Assembly: GCA_937880095.1 (NCBI GenBank)
Contig: CALFLK010000020.1
Location: 59,401 to 123,400, forward strand
DNA: 64,000 nt
Direction: 5' to 3'
From: an uncultured Faecalibacterium sp.
GTDB taxonomy: Bacteria; Bacillota; Clostridia; Oscillospirales; Ruminococcaceae
Position numbers and translations under genes: made by a program. This document shows positions 28,094 to 36,300 of the stretch, in pieces (position 1 is the first letter of the stretch; each line of letters begins with the position of its first letter). Under the pieces are notes generated by a model that worked only from the letters and a program-made list of their open reading frames with translations, searched no databases and was not told the DNA's origin.

Positions 28094-29182
28094 ATGAAAT
28101 CTAAATTTTCTGAACATGTGAAGGCACTGCGCAAGCAGCAGCATATTACACAAGAACAGCTTGCTGAGGCGATGGGCGTAACGGTCGGCGCTGTTTACAA
28201 GTGGGAGCAGAATTTATCTACACCCGACATTTATATCATTATGGAATTGGCGCATTTCTTTGGTGTATCCGTAGATGCCCTAGTCGGATACGAAATACAG
28301 GACAGTACCGCGGAAACCTATGCAAAGCGAATCGAGGCGCTTCGGCAGAAGAAAGACTATGCTGCCGCAGTACGGGAAGCCGAACAGGCGCTTGTCCGCT
28401 ATCCCAACAACTTTTCTATCCTCTACAACTGCGGAAATCTGTATAGCGTAAAGGGCATCGAAAATCCGGCTGCAGACATGAATGCCGACATGGAACTGGC
28501 AATCTCTTTTTATCAGAAAGCAGAATTATTGCTCTCTCAGAACAAAGATCCGCAGATCAATGCTTATACCATTGAGGCTGAGATTGCCTGGTGCAAAATT
28601 GCTCAGGATAAAAAAGATGACGCGCTGGAAATTTTGCAGAAAACCAACGTACACGGCGTTCACAATGCCAGAATCGGCCGAATTTATGCAACGGATGAGA
28701 AATACCCCATCGAAAAAACAGCTCCGTTTTTGACAGATGCACTGTTAAATGGAATTTCTATGCAGATCGACATTATGCTGGGCTATCTGAACTACTATGA
28801 CCGAAAGGGAGAACTCGAGGCCGAGCTGGATGCAGCTCAGTGGCTTGTGGGCTTTCTAAAATCCCTGCGGCCTGAAGATAGCGTATCGTATTTAGACAAA
28901 ATCATCGCTCCGTTTTGCTCTAAGCAGGCCCGCCTGCTGGACATCCTAGGAAGACCGGAAGATGCAGAAAAAGCCTTACAGGATGCCTTTCAAGTGGCTG
29001 TTCACTATGATGCAGCTCCAACCTGCAAATCGGATAGTGTGAGATTCTGTATTTCAGACAGCAAAACCGTGTATGACGATGTTGGTCCCTCAGCCGTGTC
29101 CGCCATTGAGGAGCAGATGGAGCGGGAGCAGTTCAGCGATGCGCTCCGCGCCATTTGGGAAAGGTTAAAAGCAGAAGTATGA
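28094..29182 (+). CDS. XRE-family helix-turn-helix regulator with TPR-like C-terminal region
   Basis: The protein has 362 aa. Residues 1-60 form a classic HTH_3 domain (ALRKQQHITQEQLAEAMGV, then VGAVYKWEQNLSTPD), followed by about 290 residues of helical repeats that look like TPRs (for example AAVREAEQALVRYPNNFSILYNCGNLY). Regulators of this build often sense a peptide or protein partner with the TPR region. A GGGGGTGA ribosome site precedes the ATG. Its stop overlaps the start of the ABC exporter (ATGA), so the two are translationally coupled and the exporter is its probable target. Confidence 0.85.
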   Translation: MKSKFSEHVKALRKQQHITQEQLAEAMGVTVGAVYKWEQNLSTPDIYIIMELAHFFGVSVDALVGYEIQDSTAETYAKRIEALRQKKDYAAAVREAEQALVRYPNNFSILYNCGNLYSVKGIENPAADMNADMELAISFYQKAELLLSQNKDPQINAYTIEAEIAWCKIAQDKKDDALEILQKTNVHGVHNARIGRIYATDEKYPIEKTAPFLTDALLNGISMQIDIMLGYLNYYDRKGELEAELDAAQWLVGFLKSLRPEDSVSYLDKIIAPFCSKQARLLDILGRPEDAEKALQDAFQVAVHYDAAPTCKSDSVRFCISDSKTVYDDVGPSAVSAIEEQMEREQFSDALRAIWERLKAEV

Positions 29183-30855
29183 AAAAAGAAAAAGCAGATA
29201 TTCGTCCCTATACCCGGCAATTTTACAGAGGAAATGCATGGACCATTGCCCTTGGAATGGTGCATACTGTTTTAATCACTGTGGGCAGCCTAATGATTGC
29301 ATGGCTCGTTCAGCAGACAATCGATCTGATCTCCGGCGTGGACGCCAGCTTCTCGCTGGGTCAGCTTGGCATTTTGACGCTACTTGTTATGGTTGTCATT
29401 TCTGTCGCTTATGCCTGTGCTTACTGGTCAAAACCGCGCTTTATTTCACGAGCCATTGGGCAATACAAAAACTTTGTATTTGAACGACTGACGCAAAAAG
29501 GCATTTCGGCATTTTCCAGCGAAAGCACCAGCCTTTACATTTCCGCGCTCAGCAATGACACGGCCACCATTGAAACAAACTATCTGAGCAATCTGTTTGG
29601 CATTGTCGAATCGGTGGTTTTGTTTGTTGCCACACTTGCCATGATGTTCTGGTATAATCCGGTACTGACGCTGGTTTCCATTGGTATTTCGTTCATACCG
29701 ATTTTGGTTTCCCTACTGACTAGCAGCCGAGCCGTTACTGCCGAAAAGCGAATTTCCCAAGTCAATGAACAGTATATGTCATCTCTGCAGGATAGCCTTA
29801 TGGGATTTTCCGTCATCAAATCCTTCCGGGCTGAAAAGCAGATGGTGCGTATTTTCCGAAACAAGGTCAGGGAAGTTTCCGATGCAAAGGAGCTTCGGCA
29901 AAAGATTTCAATCATCATTGAATTGCTGTCGACATTGTCCGGTATTCTGGTGCAGCTTGGCGTTTTCCTGTTTGGTGCATATCTGGCAATTTCAGGGAAA
30001 GGTGTTACAGCAGGTACTGTGTTGCTATTTGTCCAGCTGCTCAACTATATTTTGCAGCCAATCGCTACCATTCCGATATATTTTGCAGGCTTTCGCTCTG
30101 CCCGTGGCCTGATTCAAAAGTTGGCAAACGCTTTGGATGAAAACGTGCAGGACACCGGCACGCAAGAGAAAACGGAACTGCAAAACAACATTGCTGTCCG
30201 TGATTTGTCCTTTGGTTACGAGCCGGATAAACCCATATTGAAAAATATTAACTGCACCTTTGATTCCGGAAAAAGCTATGCTATTGTGGGTGCTTCCGGC
30301 AGCGGTAAATCCACACTGCTGCATCTGCTGACAGCATCTCATCACAGTTATTCCGGTACGATTGATTATGATGTGGAACTGCGGAATATTCGCAGTGATG
30401 CTCTTTATGATATGCTTTCCGTAATTCAGCAGAATGTGTTTATCTTTAATGCTTCCATCCGGGACAATATTACGATGTTCTCCGATTTCCCAGACGCTGA
30501 AATCCAGCGGGCGATCCGTTTGTCAGGACTTTCCAAGCTGATTGCGGAAAAGGGAGAAAATTATCTCTGCGGAGAAAATGGTGCAAATCTCTCTGGCGGT
30601 GAAAAGCAGATCCTTTTGGCGGATGAGGTAACAGCTGCGCTGGATGCCGAAACATCCTATCAGGTAAGTGATGCCATCCTGAATCTCAGTGATATGACAA
30701 GAATCGTTGTGACGCACGCACTGGATGCTGCATTGCTTCGCCGATATGACTGTATCCTTACCATGAAATCTGGCCAGATCGTCGAAAGCGGAACCTTTGA
30801 AGAATTGATGCACCAAAAGGGATATTTCTATTCACTTTACACAGTGTCCCAGTAA
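29179..30855 (+). CDS. ABC exporter (permease-ATPase fusion) with shortened ATPase core
   Basis: The protein has 558 aa. Residues 1-310 are a type-1 exporter membrane domain with six predicted helices; 330-558 are the ATPase. Walker A (GASGSGKST), the Q-loop (VIQQNVFIFNAS), the signature LSGGEKQ and the switch His (VVTHAL) are present. Between the signature and Walker B the usual RIxIARAL helix is missing: LSGGEKQ runs straight into ILLADEVTAALDA, an apparent in-frame loss of roughly 12-14 residues. Walker B Asp-Glu are kept. The protein may be inactive or altered. The start is the ATG overlapping the regulator's stop; no strong ribosome site exists of its own. Confidence 0.85.
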   Translation: MKKEKADIRPYTRQFYRGNAWTIALGMVHTVLITVGSLMIAWLVQQTIDLISGVDASFSLGQLGILTLLVMVVISVAYACAYWSKPRFISRAIGQYKNFVFERLTQKGISAFSSESTSLYISALSNDTATIETNYLSNLFGIVESVVLFVATLAMMFWYNPVLTLVSIGISFIPILVSLLTSSRAVTAEKRISQVNEQYMSSLQDSLMGFSVIKSFRAEKQMVRIFRNKVREVSDAKELRQKISIIIELLSTLSGILVQLGVFLFGAYLAISGKGVTAGTVLLFVQLLNYILQPIATIPIYFAGFRSARGLIQKLANALDENVQDTGTQEKTELQNNIAVRDLSFGYEPDKPILKNINCTFDSGKSYAIVGASGSGKSTLLHLLTASHHSYSGTIDYDVELRNIRSDALYDMLSVIQQNVFIFNASIRDNITMFSDFPDAEIQRAIRLSGLSKLIAEKGENYLCGENGANLSGGEKQILLADEVTAALDAETSYQVSDAILNLSDMTRIVVTHALDAALLRRYDCILTMKSGQIVESGTFEELMHQKGYFYSLYTVSQ

Positions 30856-30862
30856 AATATCA

Positions 30863-30897
30863 AAAAGCCGTTGACAAAAACTGTCAACGGCTTTTTT
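30863..30897 (+). terminator. Intrinsic terminator of the XRE-ABC operon
   Basis: AAAAGCCGTTGAC and GTCAACGGCTTTT form a perfect 13-base stem with a 7-base loop and end in six T. It begins 8 bases after the stop codon of the exporter. Confidence 0.92.
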
Positions 30898-31007
30898 CAT
30901 ATCCTTTGTGTGTTCTTTTCCGGGGTTGCGCCCCAATGTACGCTTTTGCAACAGCTGTGCTATTTTACTATCAAAAGAAGTACCGGCACTGTTTTGGCAG
31001 ACACATC

Positions 31008-31667
31008 TTATAAAACCGATTGTCTGTGATAGCTTGTCACATCCGTACCCAGTTTTTCATAGAGATCTTTTACGCTGTATTTCTTTTCGTAAATCCCCTT
31101 TAGTTCAGGGTCGGTCGCACCCACCAGCTCCACAAATAAGACAATGCCATTCGGGGTATGGATTTCTGCCACCTTTGTTTCGGGAACGGTAATAAAACCG
31201 GTAATATTGGATTTGCAATTTGCGTCAATTCCCTCGATTTGTCCAGTATAGATGTACTCATACGGCAGGAAAACCTCATTGTTCTGGAAGGTCATCCGAG
31301 CAAGGGTCTGTAAAATACCGCATACACATTTGATCTCGTCTTCCGTATTTTCGCAAGAATCTTTTTTCAATTTGAAGGTCATTTCCATTCCATAGCCGCT
31401 GTATTCCGGGTCTTCGCATTCTTTTTCGTACAGCTCGGAAAAGCCGTAGGTTACAAAATGCCAGTAATCTCCGCCGTCATAAATGCTGATTCCGTCAAGG
31501 GGATCATTCCCGCCCAGCCGCATACTGATAAGCGGTGCATAGTGCCTTGGATCGGTTTGACCGGGATACAAGGTTTCAAAAGTTTCTGTAATTGCATCCC
31601 AGCCGGGTGCTTTTGTTGCTTCGCTTTCTGTGCTGGATTTCTTTTTGAATTGATCAAACCATCCCAT
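31008..31667 (-). CDS. Suppressor-of-fused (SUFU) domain protein
   Basis: The protein has 219 aa. After a short basic head (MGWFDQFKKK), the body matches the bacterial SUFU family: AITETFETLYPGQTDPRHYAP, DGISIYDGGDYWHFVTYGFSELYEKE, and YGMEMTFKL. Bacterial SUFU proteins are repeatedly found as immunity proteins in polymorphic toxin systems, but the activity of this one is unknown. The second ATG, 8 bases after AAAGGAAG, was chosen. It is last in a three-gene minus-strand run with two other small cytoplasmic-looking proteins. No toxin is adjacent. Confidence 0.82.
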   Translation of the reverse strand: MGWFDQFKKKSSTESEATKAPGWDAITETFETLYPGQTDPRHYAPLISMRLGGNDPLDGISIYDGGDYWHFVTYGFSELYEKECEDPEYSGYGMEMTFKLKKDSCENTEDEIKCVCGILQTLARMTFQNNEVFLPYEYIYTGQIEGIDANCKSNITGFITVPETKVAEIHTPNGIVLFVELVGATDPELKGIYEKKYSVKDLYEKLGTDVTSYHRQSVL

Positions 31668-31744
31668 AATCATCTTCCTTTGTTCGATTGCTTTTCTTCT
31701 GCCAGCATTCGCAGGATTCTTAAAATCCTATGTGCATGACAAGC

Positions 31745-32200
31745 TTATACATACTCGAAATTGACTTCTATTTTTCCGACTTTTACATTTATTAAAGCCC
31801 GATATGCTTGTGAATTTCGGACATAATCAAAGAAATCCCCGTCAATCTCTTCGTCCCAGACGGCATCTTTGAACTTGTTTGTCCACTTGCTCGGCTCGTA
31901 CAAGATGTTTAAATGCAGCTGTCTGAAATCCCCTTCGCAGTCATCACTGAACTGTCGGGTCAAAGAAAAATAGAATTTAGGCTCGCCAGAAAACGTATAA
32001 GTGCCTGTTTCATACAAAAGCATATCACTCTCAACCGCAACCGGTATGCTGCACATCTGTTCAAATACATTCACAAGATCCGAAAGATTCATTTCCTGCT
32101 TTACATTCGAAATCAGCTCATAGTAAACGTACGCGGGGTCCCTCCCCTCCTGCAATTTGGGTTTTGCGATCTTCCTTTTCAAAATGTTAAAAATTCCCAT
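31745..32200 (-). CDS. Hypothetical protein, 151 aa
   Basis: I do not recognise the family. It is an acidic, soluble-looking protein with a basic N-terminus (MGIFNILKRKIAKPK) like that of the downstream SUFU protein, and aromatic-rich beta-type segments (YTFSGEPKFYFSLTRQF, KVGKIEVNFEYV). There is no signal peptide or membrane helix. It lies 9 bases after the DUF4299-like gene, so they share a transcript. Its short N-terminal head resembles those of proteins encoded in immunity-type clusters; this is inference only. Confidence 0.65.
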   Translation of the reverse strand: MGIFNILKRKIAKPKLQEGRDPAYVYYELISNVKQEMNLSDLVNVFEQMCSIPVAVESDMLLYETGTYTFSGEPKFYFSLTRQFSDDCEGDFRQLHLNILYEPSKWTNKFKDAVWDEEIDGDFFDYVRNSQAYRALINVKVGKIEVNFEYV

Positions 32201-32209
32201 ATCAGTACT

Positions 32210-33034
32210 TTATAGCTCCACACCGTATTTTTCTATAAGACGTTCTTTTTCCTCTTTCGTCAGGGTTACGATAACATGGTTAGCGTCATAATATTCCTTA
32301 TGGACATTCTCTATGAAATCAGAATAGGGAATCGTTTCGTTGCCGGCAAAAAGGACATACCATGCTTCGATATTTTCAATCTGATTCAGCACGATATATG
32401 GCTTGGTCGGGAAAATGACCGGGATTCCCTCTTTCATTGCATACACCCCGACACGGCCGTTTTCGGTATCGTATACTTTTGGTTCCGCATAGCGCGCGTC
32501 ACTCGTCTGGAGATCACGCAGTAACTCCGCGAAATTGTTCAGATTTCCGTTGATTCTTTCCAGTTCTTTCTGACCCAGCGAAATCGGATTGACTGCACCG
32601 AAAATCTCAAAATGCTGATAGTCACTGCCGTATTCCTTTTGCATTTCTTCTAACGCAGCGCGGCTTGCCTTGGTATCCAGTTCTATAAAATGTTCGTTAT
32701 CCGCTATGCTGACCTTTTCGCCTTCACGATAATATTGATTGGTCTTGAAAAACGCACATATCTTCGCAGCGCACTGATAGAAACTGCGAATCTCTTTTGC
32801 CGTTGTCGGCAAGCTTAACAGAAGATTCACTTCCGATTTGCTGACCGACAAATCAATTCCTCTTGCCGGGTTGGATGGATCACAAAGCAGTGTATGTTCA
32901 GCCACCTGATTCGGAATAATGCAATAATTGGCATCACTTACGCCATGCGCCAGACCGGACAGTTTGATGATATCCACAAGTTGAAATTTCTTTTTGAACA
33001 GCCCCTTTTGTTTGATTTTCACTTCGACTGACAT
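32210..33034 (-). CDS. DUF4299-like protein
   Basis: The protein has 274 aa. Its layout recalls the DUF4299 family of Firmicutes: MSVEVKIKQKG head with basic FKKKF, EHTLLCDPSNPARGIDLSVSK, LPTTAKEIRSFYQC, and a C-terminal VTLTKEEKERLIEKYGVEL. Function is unknown. No signal peptide, membrane helix or catalytic motif was seen. AAAGGAGG precedes the ATG by 6 bases. It heads the three-gene run that ends with the SUFU gene. The family call is from memory of the pattern and is only moderately sure. Confidence 0.6.
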   Translation of the reverse strand: MSVEVKIKQKGLFKKKFQLVDIIKLSGLAHGVSDANYCIIPNQVAEHTLLCDPSNPARGIDLSVSKSEVNLLLSLPTTAKEIRSFYQCAAKICAFFKTNQYYREGEKVSIADNEHFIELDTKASRAALEEMQKEYGSDYQHFEIFGAVNPISLGQKELERINGNLNNFAELLRDLQTSDARYAEPKVYDTENGRVGVYAMKEGIPVIFPTKPYIVLNQIENIEAWYVLFAGNETIPYSDFIENVHKEYYDANHVIVTLTKEEKERLIEKYGVEL

Positions 33035-33167
33035 AAGATTTCCTCCTTTTATATGTACTGTCCATATGCGCGCACATGGTGTTTTTATTGTGTAAAACCT
33101 CTGCTTTTTATCATAATCTCATTGTACAAAAGATTGCTTAAAAACACAAACATTTACTTTATAACGT

Positions 33168-33214
33168 AAAAAATTCCGAGAGCGGCTCCTTGCAGAACCA
33201 CCCTCGGAATTTTT
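33168..33214 (-). terminator. Intrinsic terminator of the GH36-like gene
   Basis: On the minus strand AAAAATTCCGAG and CTCGGAATTTTTT pair, with an inner GGTTC/GAGCC stem. It lies 90 bases past the stop codon. The DNA from 33035 to 33167 is AT-rich with no gene; it should hold the promoter of the DUF4299-like gene. Confidence 0.8.
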
Positions 33215-33304
33215 CATTGTATGCGTTGCCGCTTTGCCATGCCGGTCAGCAAAACTTTACCTGCACGCTGCATGGCGTTTTCGCATGGTTTCTTCGCCTG
33301 TCAA

Positions 33305-36300
33305 TCAGGCATTCGTACCACGGTTCTTTCTGCGAGCCTGATACAGTACCAGTGCGCTGCCACCGCAAACGGCTGCCAGCACGATCCAGGTAAACAGATG
33401 GCTCTGATCGCCTGTCGGTGTAGCAGAAGGCTGTGCCGGTTTTGTCGTAGCAGGTGCTTCTGTTACAGAAGGTTTCTCCGTGGGCTTTGCCGTAGGCTTT
33501 GCGGTTTCATCCGGTTTTGCAGTGGGCTCCGGATTTTCCGTAGGTGTCGGCTTTTCGGTGGGTTTGGGCTGATCCGTGGGTTCCGGCTCTGCCTTGACCA
33601 GATTTTCAAATGCCTGCGTCAGTGCCGTTTGTGCTGCATCCACCTGCTCCTGAGAAGCATCGCTTGCATCTGCTACGATTGCCTTTGCAGCGTCCAGCGC
33701 TGCCTGGAAACGCACAAACGATGCTGCCGTGTAATCTGCGGACTGCACCGATTCATACCGTGCCACCAATGCGCTCAGCGCGTCGGTATTGCCGCAATCC
33801 ACCAGCAATGCTTCTGCATTTTCCAGCTGTGCCAGAACAACATTCACTTCGTCCTGCACGGCAAAGCCTGCATTGAGCTTTGCTTCGGCTTCTGCCACGA
33901 CCGCGTCAAATGCCTTGACGCTGCTGGTGGTCTTGCCGTCCTTGGATACAGCTTTCAGTGCCTGAATGCGCTCTGTCAAAGCGGTGGTATCCACCACATC
34001 CGGAGTCGGCTGTTCGCTGTGCTCTGTACCGAACACTTCCAACTCTACAATGTGGTTGGTTCTGCCGCCGGCTGTCGTGCCATCCATATAAATACGGACA
34101 TACTGTGCCTTGGTATCTTTCGGGACAGCAAAGCTGTGACCCTCTGCGCTTTCTGCATACGGTTCATCCGTACCTGCGCCCAGACCATGTTTGTTTGCAG
34201 TATCCGTATTGTAGAGAATGACAGGATTTGCAAAGTCTTCGGTTTCAGTAACGGCAACTACCGTATTCTGGTAGGTTCTGCTGTCATCCCAGTAACGATA
34301 CAGATTCACTGCTGTGAGATCGTACAGCTTTTCCAGATCCAGCTGCAAATACGAGCCCTGCTGGTTACCGTCTGCGCCAAACTCTGCGTAGTTGCCAACG
34401 GTATCATCTTTCGTTCCGTCTACTGCCATGGACAGCGGACGGTCACCGCCCTTTGCCGCATCGGTACCGTCCAGATACTTTGCGGTCAAACCTGTCTTAT
34501 TCAGTGCGATATTTTCGCAGACAACCTCTTCGCCGTACAGCTTCAAATCGCCAACGGTAATGAACTTATTCTGGTTTTCCTCCTGCCAGTGGTAGGAGCT
34601 GGTGCCACTGATACGGATATACTTTGCCAGTGTCGGGTCAAAGCGGATTTCCGTCGTGCCGCCATTGCCTGCCTCGTTCAAATCTTCATCCGCGAAGGTT
34701 GCGCCTTCCGATACGGGTGTCCAGTTTGTCTTGTCGTTGCTGACTTCCAGCACATAATCGCGCAGGTTGCCGGTACACTTCCAGTAAGCATTCGGCTGAT
34801 CTGCATAGCGCTTGGTGTAGTCTACGCCGTGCAGACGGTATTCCTTGCCCAGATTTACAATCAGGTACGGATTGCCCTTTGCAATGCCGGCTTCTGCCTT
34901 TTCACTGGTCCAGTATGTAGTAGCATCGCCATCAAAGATGCCGTCCGTGTTGCCTTCGCTAGTGCCGGACACTTCAACGGTCATGTCTGCGGTATCCAGC
35001 GGAGCTTTTCCGTCATGGGGTACAGTCAGCTTCTGAACTGCATCATAGCCCAGACCCTCTGCATATACGGATGCAGCAACTTCACCGTTCAGGGATGCAT
35101 TGCCCAGTACAACATCTGCCGTGTTCAGTGCCAGATAGCGGTTATTTGCATCATATGCGGAGCCGGACAGTGCGCCGTCCACATAAACCTTGATGATACC
35201 GTTGTTTTCCTTGACGCCGGTAATCATATGCTCTGCACCGTCATTGACTGTATTCTTGGATACAGCGGTCACGTTGCCCAGCTTGAAATAGACCTTTCCG
35301 TCAGCCTGTACGCCCAGTTCTGCCTGTGCGCCATGCTTCAAAACTGCACCCTGTGCAGAGGTGACAAAGGTATTCAGGGTAAAGCCGTCATCCGACAGAT
35401 CCACACTGCCCAGATTCTTTTCACCTGTTACCGGTGCTTTTGCGGACTGAACCGCCAGGTTATCCTTGTAATATACCGTCGAAATGGTATTGCTGTTCAA
35501 GGCATTGCCTGCCAAATCACGGATACCGTTTGCGGTAATATTCAGCGTTTCGCCATAGGTCAGCGGTTCTGCCAGCTGCAGCTTGTAGGTAATGCCGTCT
35601 GCACTCTTGGTCACAGTTGCATTTTTGCCTTCCACCTGAATGTCATTGCCGGTAACCTTTTCGTTGAATTTTACGGTTACGGTGTTCTTGCCGTCGGTAT
35701 AAGCACGCTTGATTTCCGGTGCGCTGGTATCGCCGTTCTTGGATACACGCAGGATGCGTACTTCGTTGGGCTTCAGGGTGAAGCTGTACTGCTTACCGTA
35801 GTCCAGCGTACCAGTGGTTTCGGTACCTTCGGGCATATTGTAGTGATGCTCCAGATGGTACTGCAGGGTGCCGGCATTTTCGGCAACACCCATGGTACGG
35901 TCAAAGGTAAAGGTAATGGTCTTATCCTGCGTTGCGGACGGGTTGCGCATGGAAATGATGCCGTCCATGCCATCAAAGCAAGAATAACCGTATGCTTCTG
36001 CCTGATTCTCGTCAGAAGCAAAGTCGTTCAAATGGGTGCTATCCGGCTTGCCGCCAATCATCTTGGAATTTTTCAGCATATGGTAGTTTTCCTGCGCCCA
36101 TGCCGTAAATTCGCTGGTGACCTCGTACTTGCCGTCGGTCATGATCTTATCCGAATAGTGCAGCTCCCAGAATGCATTGCCGCGGGTGGACATCATGTAC
36201 AGATAATTCTTGAAGTTTTCGTCCGTTGCGGTATTGGCATTCATGTTGGTGCCTTCCACGCCGTACACCGGGTCATGGTTGTACAGGTTGGACAGCGGGA

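Noticed and set aside
33221..33304. Extra small gene after the GH36-like gene
   Set aside because: Frames in this gap have no ribosome site and lie between a stop codon and its terminator.
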